A DNA stretch of 64,000 nucleotides from Armatimonadota bacterium (GTDB taxonomy: Bacteria > Armatimonadota > Fimbriimonadia > Fimbriimonadales > ATM1), in assembly GCA_003577165.1 (NCBI GenBank), contig QEUM01000005.1:103678-167677 (forward strand), read 5' to 3'. The translations under genes and the position numbers were made by a program. A model generated the notes under the pieces. It was not told the DNA's origin. It saw nothing but the letters and a program-made list of their open reading frames with translations, and made no database searches. Positions 48,741 to 57,106 of this stretch are shown in pieces. Positions within the stretch are counted from its first letter, which is position 1. Each line of letters opens with the position of its first letter.

Positions 48741-50180
48741 CTACGACGCCCACTCCACGAACGACTTCATGTCCTTCTTCAACTCCGCAAGGCACTTTTC
48801 GTGAATGTACATCATGTGCCCGGCCTCGTAGTAGCGCGTCTGAATATGGCTTCGAAGGGACGCATCCAAGTCAAGATGGGCCAGCGTGTAGTCTGTAGCG
48901 AAGTAGGGGGTCGCAAGGTCGTAGTATCCGCTCGCCACCATCAGCCTCATGTGCGGGTTCTTCGCGAACGCGATGCGCAGGGCTTCACTCGTGTCCGGAT
49001 GCCCTTCTTTTCCCGTCTTCCAGTCCCACGGCTCCTCGAAGCCGCCGCCGAGAATGTGGTACTCCAAATCAGTCTTGAAGCGAAGTTCCCGCCGGACGTA
49101 GTCGTTCAGCGCAGAGGTGTACGGCGGTCGAATCGCCGACATGCTCGGATCGTATTCAGGCTCCGATCCCACAGCTCGCGCATCCATCCCCTTGAACCGG
49201 CTGTCCAGTCGGCCAACTGTCCTCCGCTCATGCCGCAACAACTCCTTACAGAACTGCTGGATGTTCACCCTCGCGTCCGTCCCAGAAACGAACTCCTCCG
49301 AAAGCCCAGTGAAGCGACTCACCTGCTCCACCAGTTCCTTCCGCTCCGATGCGGTCAGCCGATCCCCCTTGGCGAGCAGGGCGACGTATCGCCCCCCCGC
49401 AAAGGCCTCGCATTCGCGCAGCGTCTTCTGTAGGTCGCGCTGAAGGTCTTTGCTCAACGCCTTGTGGTACCAGGCGGTCGCGCAATAAGTGGGCAAGAAC
49501 AGCACGTACGGCAAGTCGTTCCCCTTCGTGAAACTCGCCGTTTGGAAATTCAGGACCGAAGAAACGAGAACGATCCCGTTGAACGCAATTCCCTTCTCGA
49601 TTAAGTGTCCGGCAAGGCCCGCCGCTCGCGTCGTGCCGTAACTTTCGCCAACGAGAAATAGCGGCGAAGTCCACCGCTCATACCTTGTGAGATAGAGCCG
49701 GATCACTTGACCGACGGACTGTATGTCTCCGTCGAGATTCCAAAACTTCTTCCCCGTCTCCTTGTCCGCTGCCCGACTGTAACCAGTCCCAACCGGATCA
49801 ATGAACACAAGGTCCGTCTCCGTTAGCCACGTATGACGGTTCGCGGCCAACTTGTACGGCGGCGGCGGCATCGAGCCGTCCTCCAGCATCTGCACGCGCT
49901 TCGGGCCGAGCGCACCGAGGTGGAGCCACACGGACGAACTCCCCGGCCCCCCGTTGAAGGAGAACATCAGCGGCCGCTTCTTCGTGCCGCCGTCGAGCGT
50001 GTACGCGACGAAGAACACGTTGGCTTCGTGCTCCCCGTACTCGGTAACGAGCGGCAAAAAACCGGCGGTCGCCGTGTATCCGACCTGCTTGCCGCCAACC
50101 GACAATTTGTGCCGCGTCACGACCGGCTCGTCGGCTGTCAGGCTCCTTCGCGTCGGCTTCGCTTCTTGTGTCTCCGGCAT
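48741..50180 (-). CDS. S10 family serine carboxypeptidase-like protein
   Basis: 479 residues from MPETQEAKPTRRS. Alpha/beta-hydrolase of the S10 type: PLMFSFNGGPGSSSVWLHLG (oxyanion region, 70-89), FIDPVGTGYS, nucleophile Ser180 in LVGESYGTTRAAG, Asp421 in ASGYYDLATPYFATDY, His455 in EAGHMMYIH. All three catalytic residues are present. No signal peptide is visible with this start, nor in the 24-codon longer ORF, which is unusual because S10 enzymes are normally exported; export by another route is possible. TAGACT ends 5 nt before the ATG. Specificity unknown. Confidence 0.87.
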   Translation of the reverse strand: MPETQEAKPTRRSLTADEPVVTRHKLSVGGKQVGYTATAGFLPLVTEYGEHEANVFFVAYTLDGGTKKRPLMFSFNGGPGSSSVWLHLGALGPKRVQMLEDGSMPPPPYKLAANRHTWLTETDLVFIDPVGTGYSRAADKETGKKFWNLDGDIQSVGQVIRLYLTRYERWTSPLFLVGESYGTTRAAGLAGHLIEKGIAFNGIVLVSSVLNFQTASFTKGNDLPYVLFLPTYCATAWYHKALSKDLQRDLQKTLRECEAFAGGRYVALLAKGDRLTASERKELVEQVSRFTGLSEEFVSGTDARVNIQQFCKELLRHERRTVGRLDSRFKGMDARAVGSEPEYDPSMSAIRPPYTSALNDYVRRELRFKTDLEYHILGGGFEEPWDWKTGKEGHPDTSEALRIAFAKNPHMRLMVASGYYDLATPYFATDYTLAHLDLDASLRSHIQTRYYEAGHMMYIHEKCLAELKKDMKSFVEWAS

Positions 50181-50232
50181 GCCCCAGTCTAACTCACACC
50201 GCGCGCCGGGCGCACACTCCGCAGATCGCGCT

Positions 50233-50664
50233 TCAACTCGAAGAACCCGCACCAGCGCACGTCGCGCGCAGCGCCTCGAAGTTCCGAACGCACGCGCCCG
50301 ACACGCCCTTCATCCCCACCCGAGCGTAGAACGGCTGAAGCGACGCGTCGCATAGCAGATCTGCGCCGTAGAGCTGTTGACACTGCTCAAGCAGCAGAAG
50401 CATCAATCGCGTGCCGATTCCCTTTCCGCGATAACCTTTGCGAACCTCCAACATCGGCACGTAAGCAAAGAGCACGCCATCCGAGATCGCGTAGCCGACT
50501 CCAATGACTAACCCGGTTTCTTCCTCGACCGCCAGCGACACGAAACTGCTGGCGTCAAGCGCGCGCAACAACACGCGACCAGGCACCCGACAGGCCCATC
50601 CCTCGCAGAAACCCTCCAAGTGGTTCGCAGCGATTCCGTCCAAAGATGATTGATAACGTATCAC
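50233..50664 (-). CDS. GNAT family N-acetyltransferase
   Basis: 143 residues. The acetyl-CoA-binding motif A is VRKGYRGKGIGTRLMLLLLEQC and the preceding strand has FAYVPMLEV; the end LQPFYARVGMKGV is the usual GNAT beta-bulge region. The start is a GTG at 50664 that overlaps the UbiD gene's TGA by 4 bp (GTGA); a much longer ORF into UbiD is not supported. Substrate unknown. Coupled to UbiD, so it may be a small-molecule acetyltransferase of the same pathway, but this is weak. Confidence 0.85.
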   Translation of the reverse strand: MIRYQSSLDGIAANHLEGFCEGWACRVPGRVLLRALDASSFVSLAVEEETGLVIGVGYAISDGVLFAYVPMLEVRKGYRGKGIGTRLMLLLLEQCQQLYGADLLCDASLQPFYARVGMKGVSGACVRNFEALRATCAGAGSSS

Positions 50665-52109
50665 AGTCCCAACTCCGGCCATAGTGCGTCGATTCTCTTC
50701 TTCACACTGTCCGACATCGTAATGAGCCTCGGCCACTCGCGCGGATATCCCTCGCTTGCCCACTTGTGAGTGCAGTCGAACCCGATCTTCCCACCGAATC
50801 CGACGAGATTCGAGGCGTGATCCAACTGATCCAACGGCCCCTGCACGACGAGGGAGTCCCTCTTCGGATCGCAATTCGCGCCGATTCGGAACAGCACATC
50901 TCTCAAGTCATGAACATCAACGTCCTCATCGAAGACGAAGATGAACTTCGTGAACATCAGTTGCCCCAGGCCCCACAGCGCGTTCATGACCTTAAACGCG
51001 TGTCCAGGGTATCGCTTCTTGATCTTCACGAACGCCATGTTGTGGAAGCACGCTTCGACGGGAAGGTGCATGTCGAGCAGTTCCGGCACCACGAGTCGCA
51101 CGAGCGGTAGAAATATCCTCTCCACCGCCTGACCCATGAAACCGTCCTCCATCGGCGGAATTCCCACAATCGTCGCGGGATAAACCGGCCTCTGCCTCAT
51201 CGTAATCGCGCTGACGTGAAACACCGGGAACATGTCAGCAAGTGAGTAGTAGCCCGTGTGATCTCCGAACGGCCCTTCGACGCGCAGTTCGTTCGGGTCC
51301 ACCACGCCTTCGAGGACGATCTCCGCGTCCGCAGGCACCCACACGTCCACCGTCTTCGCCTTGACGAGCCGAACCGGCTCATGCCGCAAGAAACCCGCGA
51401 ACATCATCTCGTCGATGCTCGGCGGCAGCGGCGCAATCGCGCTGAAAGTGTATACCGGATCCCCCCCCAACACCACGCACGCCTCGATCTTCGACTTCTT
51501 CTCCGCCGCGCGGCGAGCGTGCTCCGCGCCAACTTTGTGCATCTGCCAATGCATGGCCGTCGTGTTTCGATCGAACACCTGGATTCGATACATCCCGACG
51601 TTTCGCTTGCCCGTCAGCGGGTCGTGGGTGAACACCATCGGCAGCGTGATGAACGGGCCGCCGTCCTCCGGCCAGCACTTGAGAACCGGAAGCCTCGTCA
51701 GGTCCACGTCCTTGCCCGTTAGCACGATCTCCTGCGCGATGCCGCCGTCCACCTTGCGCGGGGGGGATTTTGCAAACCTTCCGAGTTTCGAAAGCGCGCG
51801 CAGTTTGTCGAGCGCCCCCACCGGCACCTCCGGTTTGAGCAGGCTCTCCAGTTCAAGTGCGATCTCCTCGACGTCCCCGACTCCGAGCGCCATGCTCATC
51901 CGCTTGCGCGAACCAAATGCGTTAATCGCGACTGGAATGTCGCTTCCGATCGGGTTCTCGATGAGCAGCGCAGGCCCACCCCCCGGCATCTTCATGCAGC
52001 GGTCGGCGACCTCCGTAATCTCTAATTCCGGACTCAGAGGTACCGGAACGCGCTTCAGCTCTCCTGCCCGTTCGAGAGCGCGGAGGAAATCTTGGAAGTC
52101 GGAGTACAT
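50661..52109 (-). CDS. UbiD family decarboxylase
   Basis: 482-residue UbiD-type decarboxylase, which uses prenylated FMN made by a UbiX partner. Visible: MYSDFQDFLRALERAGELKRV, AINAFGSRKRMSMALGV, CWPEDGGPFITLPMVFTHDP, NVGMYRIQVFDRNTTAMHWQMHKVGAEH (prFMN and metal region), EGPFGDHTGYY and IGFDCTHKW. Candidate roles are ubiquinone or menaquinone (futalosine route) synthesis or aromatic acid decarboxylation. No ubiX is in the window. CATAAT ends 9 nt before the ATG, without Shine-Dalgarno. Confidence 0.9.
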   Translation of the reverse strand: MYSDFQDFLRALERAGELKRVPVPLSPELEITEVADRCMKMPGGGPALLIENPIGSDIPVAINAFGSRKRMSMALGVGDVEEIALELESLLKPEVPVGALDKLRALSKLGRFAKSPPRKVDGGIAQEIVLTGKDVDLTRLPVLKCWPEDGGPFITLPMVFTHDPLTGKRNVGMYRIQVFDRNTTAMHWQMHKVGAEHARRAAEKKSKIEACVVLGGDPVYTFSAIAPLPPSIDEMMFAGFLRHEPVRLVKAKTVDVWVPADAEIVLEGVVDPNELRVEGPFGDHTGYYSLADMFPVFHVSAITMRQRPVYPATIVGIPPMEDGFMGQAVERIFLPLVRLVVPELLDMHLPVEACFHNMAFVKIKKRYPGHAFKVMNALWGLGQLMFTKFIFVFDEDVDVHDLRDVLFRIGANCDPKRDSLVVQGPLDQLDHASNLVGFGGKIGFDCTHKWASEGYPREWPRLITMSDSVKKRIDALWPELGL

Positions 52110-52118
52110 CGCGCCCGG

Positions 52119-52124
52119 ATTATG
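52119..52124 (-). promoter_or_regulatory. Putative leaderless -10 box for the UbiD gene
   Basis: CATAAT on the minus strand (5/6), ending 9 nt before the ATG at 52109. Confidence 0.4.
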
Positions 52125-52163
52125 GCGCGGCGCACCCCGTGACCCCCATCGAAGCGCCCGCCG

Positions 52164-52478
52164 CTACCGAATCCAAATCGTGAGGTGGTACGCGAACACG
52201 AGACCAAGAAGCACGTTGCCACCGAACATCACCCGCGCCGTCAGCGGCTTGCACCACAGTTTGACCGCCATGCAGCACACCAGCAGCGTGATGCTCAGTT
52301 TTGCGAATTCGAACAGTCCCCACGGCACGAAGTAGGCAAGCGCCGGGTTCGCCTCTTTGGCTCCGACCGCGAACGCCGCCAGGGTGAGCCCGAGGTCCGC
52401 GAGGCTCAAGAGCGCGTACAGGACGATGCTGCCGGGGACCGGCGCCCGCACCGCCTCATCCCGATCCAAGGTGCACAT
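52164..52478 (-). CDS. Small membrane protein, DUF5658-like
   Basis: 104 residues with about three membrane helices. SIVLYALLSLADLGLTLAAFAVGAKEANPALAYFV matches the DUF5658 pattern, in which an ADL..T motif and an EANP motif flank the first loop. The open frame extends 105 codons further upstream through the 21-bp repeat region, but those codons merely read the repeat; ATG 52478 is the likely start. It lies 54 bp upstream of the UbiD gene on the same strand. Function unknown. Confidence 0.6.
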   Translation of the reverse strand: MCTLDRDEAVRAPVPGSIVLYALLSLADLGLTLAAFAVGAKEANPALAYFVPWGLFEFAKLSITLLVCCMAVKLWCKPLTARVMFGGNVLLGLVFAYHLTIWIR

Positions 52479-52590
52479 AACCCTACGCCAATTTCGATTC
52501 CACCCCGGCCCGCCCCCTGAGCCAGGAACCTTGCGGGCAATCCCTTTGCCGCGCCGCCAGCATGGCCTTGGACTTCGACCCACAGGATCC

Positions 52591-52821
52591 GGCCTCCAGC
52601 ACACGTGAGTTAGCCTCAAGCACACCTGAGCTAGCCTCAAGCACACGTGATCTAGCCTCAAGCACATGTGGTCTGGCCCCACGCGCTTGTGGGCTAGCCG
52701 CATCCCCCCAGGGGAGAGGCCCGTGCACATGGGGGTGAGCCCCACGCGCTTGTGGGCTAGCCGCATCCCCCCAGGGGAGAGGCCCGTGCACATGGGGGTG
52801 AGCCCCGCGTGCTTGGCCCAA
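52591..52821. repeat. Tandem array with 21-bp period (11 units), including a 63-bp near-perfect duplication
   Basis: 231 bp = 11 x 21. Units such as AGCCTCAAGCACACCTGAGC+T (52612-52632), at 52633-52653 and 52654-52674, are diverged copies. The block 52675-52737 recurs at 52738-52800 with only its first base changed. Each unit has partial dyad symmetry (AGCC...GGCT ends, CACGTG or CACATGTG cores). There are no unique spacers, so it is not CRISPR. Confidence 0.9.
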
Positions 52822-52823
52822 AG

Positions 52824-52858
52824 AAAAAAGGACGGGGGGCCCGAATCCCGGGCCCCCC
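52824..52858 (-). terminator. Intrinsic terminator of the flagellin gene
   Basis: 10-bp perfect GC stem GGGGGGCCCG (52834-52843) / CGGGCCCCCC (52849-52858), 5-nt loop. On the minus strand it is followed by GTCCTTTTTTCTTT. It lies 33 bp after the flagellin stop codon. Confidence 0.85.
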
Positions 52859-52891
52859 TCGCCTCGATTACCCCTATTCGAGCGAAGTTGT

Positions 52892-54331
52892 CTATCGCAG
52901 AAGCGAGAGAACCGCTTGGGGCGATGCGTTCGCCTGCGCGAGAACCGCCAAACCACTCTGCTGTAGGATCTGCAGCTTCGTGAAGTTGGTGATCTCGTTT
53001 GCCATGTCGACGTCGCGGATCGAACTTTCCGTCGCGATGAGGTTTTCGCGAGTCACGCCGAGCGATCGGATGTTGCTTTCCAGAATGTTGCGCTGGAAGT
53101 TACCGATGTCGCCGCGGGTTCGTGCGACCTGCGAGATCGCAGCGTCGATGATTTGAAGAGCGTCCTGCACCCCGCTTGCGGACGTCACGTCGATCGTCGC
53201 GAGCGTCTGACCGGCGATTACGCCGACGCCGAGCTGACTCGTCATCATGTTGTTCAGCGACAGGCTCACGGTCTGACCCGCATTTGCCCCGATCTGGAAT
53301 GACGCTTGACCCACTTCGATTCGACCCACTGCAGCCGCGGCGCCAACGACGTTCCCTTGTTCGGTCAACACGACCGCGTTTCCATAGTTATCCGTCATTC
53401 TCAGACCACTTTCGCCGTTCCGCCCGCCGGTGAAGGTGGCGGACTGCACGCCGTTCGAGGTCGTCACGGTAACGGTCGCGATCGCGTCTTGGCCGGAATC
53501 CGTCGCGTTGCCGGCGGTGTTCAAGACTCCTGCGGTGTCCGTGAAACTGATGGTCGCATTGCTGCCATAGCGAGCGCTGGTCATCGTCACGCTGGTTCCG
53601 TCGAAGCCAAAGTTGACGCCGGTGGTGTTGGACTGCTGGTTGAATCGGACGATCAGTTCTTGCAGGGTCTCTGTTCCGTCCGTCGAGAAGGTGTACCCGT
53701 TGACGACGAACGTGCTGGCTCCGATGATCGAGTTGAGTCCGCTCGCGGAGAGGTCAACGGATCCTGTGATCATGGCGCGCTCCGCAGCCTGCGTCACCTG
53801 AACGGTCACGGTGCCGTTCGTGTTGACTGCATAACTGGCGAAGGTGCCGCCGATCTGGATCGCGTCGTAGTTCGCCGCGTCGGTCACCGTCGAGGTGATG
53901 CCGGCAGAGCCATCGAGGAGTTTCTTCACTCCGAACGTCGTCTGCTGGGAGATTCGGTTGATGGATTCGAGGATCTTGTAGATCTGGTTCTGGTTGGCCT
54001 GGATCGCTTGTGCGTCGAGGGCGCCGGTGTTACCGCTGGCGACCGCGAGTTTGCGAGCGTCCTTGAGAAGTCGTGCGACTTCCTCGAGCGCGCCTTCGGC
54101 GGTCTTCGCATAGTTGACCGCGTCCTGGTTGTTCTGGATCGCCTGCTCGAGGCCGGCAATCTGCGCCCGGAAGTTCTCGGAAATGATCAGACCGGCTGGA
54201 TCGTCAGCACCCGTGACGATTCGAAGGCCGGTGGAGAGTCGGGTAACGGACTTGCCGAATTCATCGGCCGTCCTGCCAACGTTTCGAAGCGCGTTGAGCG
54301 CTCCAAGGTTCGTGTTCACACGGAACGACAT
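52892..54331 (-). CDS. fliC: Flagellin
   Basis: 479 residues. Conserved N-terminal D0/D1 helices (FRVNTNLGALNALRNV, SVTRLSTGLRI, GADDPAGLIISENFRAQI) and C-terminal D1/D0 (ALQIIDAAISQVARTRGDIG, NLIATESSIRDVDMANEIT, ILQQSGLAVLAQANASPQAVLSLLR) flank a Ser/Thr/Asn/Gly-rich variable centre (about 150-370). It has no signal peptide, as expected for export by the flagellar type III system. AAGGAGGAG lies 5 nt before the ATG, one of the strongest ribosome binding sites of the window. No other flagellar gene is nearby. A long structured leader precedes it and a strong terminator follows. Confidence 0.96.
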   Translation of the reverse strand: MSFRVNTNLGALNALRNVGRTADEFGKSVTRLSTGLRIVTGADDPAGLIISENFRAQIAGLEQAIQNNQDAVNYAKTAEGALEEVARLLKDARKLAVASGNTGALDAQAIQANQNQIYKILESINRISQQTTFGVKKLLDGSAGITSTVTDAANYDAIQIGGTFASYAVNTNGTVTVQVTQAAERAMITGSVDLSASGLNSIIGASTFVVNGYTFSTDGTETLQELIVRFNQQSNTTGVNFGFDGTSVTMTSARYGSNATISFTDTAGVLNTAGNATDSGQDAIATVTVTTSNGVQSATFTGGRNGESGLRMTDNYGNAVVLTEQGNVVGAAAAVGRIEVGQASFQIGANAGQTVSLSLNNMMTSQLGVGVIAGQTLATIDVTSASGVQDALQIIDAAISQVARTRGDIGNFQRNILESNIRSLGVTRENLIATESSIRDVDMANEITNFTKLQILQQSGLAVLAQANASPQAVLSLLR

Positions 54332-54554
54332 AGTCTCCTCCTTGATTCAGGTGTTCGAGGCACGTCCCTTCGGGGGCTGCCCTGTTTTGGGAAGCCGAGC
54401 GCCGATCCGTGGCGACCCGAGATTCCTACCGGGCTTATTCCTGCTTGACCTACCAGGTTTTCCAAGCAAAATTACTGGGTTTGGCGTCCCCCGGCAATTT
54501 CCTCGGCTGGTGAGGCTAACAGGACCCAGGCCCGCCCGGGGCGAACCCAAAGGG
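54332..54554 (-). promoter_or_regulatory. Structured 5' leader region of flagellin
   Basis: 223-bp intergenic region, divergent with tryptophanase. Read on the minus strand it can form CCAG/CTGG and TGCTTG/CAAGCA pairings that interlock like a pseudoknot, a CCCG/CGGG hairpin, and GGCTTCCC/GGG..AGCC. It also contains several GGA motifs (CAGGAA, TAGGAA, AAGGAGG) of the kind bound by CsrA. I found no sigma-28 or sigma-54 consensus. Role is inference. Confidence 0.35.
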
Positions 54555-55934
54555 GTGCGCGAGATCATCGAGCCCTTCCGGATCAAGTCCGTCGAACCCA
54601 TCCGCTTTACGACTGTCGAGGAGAGACGGAGGATCCTCGAAGAGGCGCACTTCAACCCCTTCCTCATCCACGCCGACGACATCCTGATCGACCTCCTCAC
54701 CGACAGCGGCACCAGCGCCATGAGCGCCCAGCAATGGGGCGCCATGATGGTCGGCGACGAGAGTTACGCCGGCAGCAAGAGTTACTTTCGCTTTGAGCAG
54801 ACCGTTCAGGACATCACCGGCCTGCGCCACATCATCCCCGTCCACCAGGGACGCGCAGCCGAACGGCTCCTCTTCAGCCTGATCGGTGGCCCCGACAAGC
54901 ACATCCCGAACAACAACCACTTCGACACGACAAGGGCCAACATCGAATACAGCGGCGCCACCGCTGACGACCTCGTAATCGACGAAGCCACCAACCTTGA
55001 CTCGACGCACCCCTTCAAAGGCAACCTCGACGACAAGAAACTCAAGGCGTACATCGAGGAGCACTCGCCGAACCGCATCCCCGCGATCATGCTCACCGTC
55101 ACGAACAACGCGGGTGGGGGGCAGCCCGTGAGCATGGCCAACATCCGGCAAGTCTCACAAATCGCTCGAGAGTTCGGTATCCCCTTCTTCCTCGACGCAT
55201 GCCGATTCGCTGAAAACGCTTACTTCATCAAACTCCGCGAGCCGGGCTACGAACACCGAACCCCACGTGAAATCGCGCAAGAGATGTTCTCTTACTGCGA
55301 CGGCGCGACCATGTCCGCCAAAAAAGACGCGTTTGGCAACATTGGAGGATTTCTTGCGCTGAACGACGACTCGCTCGCCGAGCGCGCCCGCAACCTGCTC
55401 ATCCTCACGGAAGGCTTTCTCACTTACGGCGGGCTCGCGGGACGGGACCTCGAAGCCCTCGCCGTCGGCCTCGAAGAGGTGCTCGACGAGCACTACTTAG
55501 AATATCGCTTGGCCTGCACCCGCTACCTCGGCGACAAGATGAACGAGGCGGGCATTGCCATCGTGCAGCCGCCCGGCGGCCACGCCGTCTACCTCGATGC
55601 GAAGCGCTTCTACCCCCACATCCCGCCGCACCAGTACCCAGGTCAAAGGCTGGTCGTCGAACTGTTCGCCGTCGGCGGCATCCGCTCCGTCGAGATCGGA
55701 TCAGTGATGTTCGGAAAGCGCGATCCGGAAACCGGCCTGGAGTCTCCGGCCAAGAACGAACTCGTTCGACTCGCCCTGCCCCGTCGCGTCTACACCCAGT
55801 CCCACGTTAACTACGTGGCCGAGGTCATCCGCGAGGCCCACGCACACCGGGACGCGGCGACCGGGTTCAGGATCACCAAGCAGCCCCAGTTCCTCCGTCA
55901 CTTCACGGCCCACTTCGAACCGCTCCCGAATTGA
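54555..55934 (+). CDS. tnaA: Tryptophanase
   Basis: 459-residue PLP enzyme of the tryptophanase/tyrosine phenol-lyase family. Marks: EPFRIKSVEPIRFTT, IDLLTDSGTSAMS (45-57), GDESYAGS, VHQGRAAE, NNAGGGQPVSMAN, FLDACRFAENAYFIK, the PLP site TMSAKKDAFGNIGG (Lys257 or its neighbour) and PPGGHAVYLDAKRF. At the position of the phenol-lyase-specific arginine (SMERG in those enzymes) this protein has SVEIGS, which favours tryptophanase. It converts tryptophan to indole, pyruvate and ammonia. GTG at 54555 is chosen; the ORF extends upstream into the flagellin leader without support. No tnaC-like leader was found. Confidence 0.87.
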   Translation: MREIIEPFRIKSVEPIRFTTVEERRRILEEAHFNPFLIHADDILIDLLTDSGTSAMSAQQWGAMMVGDESYAGSKSYFRFEQTVQDITGLRHIIPVHQGRAAERLLFSLIGGPDKHIPNNNHFDTTRANIEYSGATADDLVIDEATNLDSTHPFKGNLDDKKLKAYIEEHSPNRIPAIMLTVTNNAGGGQPVSMANIRQVSQIAREFGIPFFLDACRFAENAYFIKLREPGYEHRTPREIAQEMFSYCDGATMSAKKDAFGNIGGFLALNDDSLAERARNLLILTEGFLTYGGLAGRDLEALAVGLEEVLDEHYLEYRLACTRYLGDKMNEAGIAIVQPPGGHAVYLDAKRFYPHIPPHQYPGQRLVVELFAVGGIRSVEIGSVMFGKRDPETGLESPAKNELVRLALPRRVYTQSHVNYVAEVIREAHAHRDAATGFRITKQPQFLRHFTAHFEPLPN

Positions 55935-55969
55935 CCGGCCGCCTTGCAGTCTTAGCCCGGATCTGAGCG

Positions 55970-55975
55970 TATAGT
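55970..55975 (+). promoter_or_regulatory. Putative near-leaderless -10 box for the site-2 protease gene
   Basis: TATAGT (5/6), ending 9 nt before the ATG at 55985. TTGCAG lies 20 nt upstream, too far for a normal -35. No Shine-Dalgarno. Confidence 0.4.
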
Positions 55976-55984
55976 AATGGACTC

Positions 55985-57103
55985 ATGATCCTCTGGCAGA
56001 TCCTCGCCATCCTCCTGACCTTTACAGTGGTCGTCAGCGTCCACGAACTCGGCCACTACTGGTTCGCGCGGTGGAAGAAGATGGACGTCGAGGAGTTCTG
56101 CCTTCTCGGTCTCCCCGCGGGCAAGAAGTTCGTCCTCTGGCAGAACGAGCATGGCACTAAGTTCACGATCCATCCCTTCGTGCCTCTCGGCGGCTTCGTG
56201 AAGATCAAAGGGATGGAGCCGAAGTCCGACGGCAGCGAGACGACAATCCCCAACGGATTTTATGCAGCGGGCCTCGGTGCCAGGGCCCTTGTACTGTTCG
56301 CCGGCCCCCTCTTCAGTTACCTCGGCGGCTTTGCGCTCTTCGTCATCGCCTACGCATCCTTCGGCCGCCCGGAGCCCAGTTCTGAGCCGGTTGTGGCAAA
56401 CCTCCTTGAGGATTCGGCCGCACAGAAAGCGGGCATGCAAGCGGGCGACCGCATCCTTGCCGTAGATGGCAAGCCGGTGCAGAAATTCGCAGAGGTCAAG
56501 TACATCGTACAAGACAAAGCCCATGTCCCCGTCCGGCTGTCCGTGCTTCGCGGGCAACAGAACGTCGAATTGTCTGTGACGCCACAGCCTTCCCGCGAAG
56601 TGATGGAAGTCATAGACGAGAAAGGTGGCCTCGTCCTCGATAATTCGGGTAACCCAGTGCTCCGCACCGTCGGTCTCTTGGGCGTCGAAGTGGCTGTGAC
56701 GTACAAGCCAGTCCCGCTGGGCGAGGCCGTGAGCGATGCTTGGTCCGTGTCCTGGGGCATCGTAGCGGGCAGCGTGCGCGTCCTGACGCGACCCAAGGAA
56801 CTAAAGGAGAGCGCGGGGGGGCCGATCGCAATCGTAAGAGAGACCGGCAAAGCCGCGGACCGAGGGTTCTTCAACCTCATCATCGTCGCCGCCTTCATCA
56901 GCGTGTCCCTCGGCTTCGTAAACCTCCTCCCCATCCCGCCATTCGACGGCGGGCAACTGCTCATCGTGGGCATCGAGGCTCTCAGGCGAGGAAGACGCCT
57001 TCCCCTGAGAGTTCAGGAGAACATCTTCAAGTTGGGGTTCGCCGTCATCCTGCTGATGTTCGTCAGCGTGATGTGGCTCGACATCGGCCGGCTCTTTCGC
57101 TAA
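55985..57103 (+). CDS. rseP: RIP metalloprotease RseP (site-2 protease family)
   Basis: 372-residue intramembrane zinc protease. First membrane helix carries the zinc site HELGH (His20, Glu21, His24). A PDZ domain lies at about 135-200 (DSAAQKAGMQAGDRILAVDG); only one PDZ is seen, versus two in E. coli RseP. The second active-site motif is NLLPIPPFDGGQ (313-324; Asp321 as third ligand). The family cleaves anti-sigma factors or signal peptides within the membrane. The ECF sigma gene at 12611 is far away; no anti-sigma is in the window. The gene stands between tnaA and a small convergent gene. Confidence 0.93.
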   Translation: MILWQILAILLTFTVVVSVHELGHYWFARWKKMDVEEFCLLGLPAGKKFVLWQNEHGTKFTIHPFVPLGGFVKIKGMEPKSDGSETTIPNGFYAAGLGARALVLFAGPLFSYLGGFALFVIAYASFGRPEPSSEPVVANLLEDSAAQKAGMQAGDRILAVDGKPVQKFAEVKYIVQDKAHVPVRLSVLRGQQNVELSVTPQPSREVMEVIDEKGGLVLDNSGNPVLRTVGLLGVEVAVTYKPVPLGEAVSDAWSVSWGIVAGSVRVLTRPKELKESAGGPIAIVRETGKAADRGFFNLIIVAAFISVSLGFVNLLPIPPFDGGQLLIVGIEALRRGRRLPLRVQENIFKLGFAVILLMFVSVMWLDIGRLFR

Positions 57104-57106
57104 CGG

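Larger units (their letters stand above)
52479..52891. other. Gene-free interval between the DUF5658-like gene and flagellin
   Basis: 413 bp with no credible gene. It holds, from the flagellin side, the flagellin terminator and a 231-bp 21-bp-period repeat array, then about 110 bp of ordinary sequence upstream of the DUF5658-like start. Frames stay open across the repeats only because the period is a multiple of three. Confidence 0.7.

Noticed and set aside
52164..52793. Extended form of the DUF5658-like protein with 105 extra N-terminal residues
   Set aside because: The extra part only translates the 21-bp repeats, which are open because 21 is a multiple of three; typical family members are about 100 residues.
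52591..52821. CRISPR array
   Set aside because: Repeats are contiguous and diverged, with no unique spacers and no cas genes in the window.
54332..54554. c-di-GMP riboswitch or sigma-28 promoter before flagellin
   Set aside because: Neither the conserved GEMM core nor a TAAA-N15-GCCGATAA-like sequence could be found.
54114..54554. 147-codon N-terminal extension of tryptophanase
   Set aside because: It runs through the flagellin gene start and leader, shows no similarity, and family proteins begin at EPFRIK.
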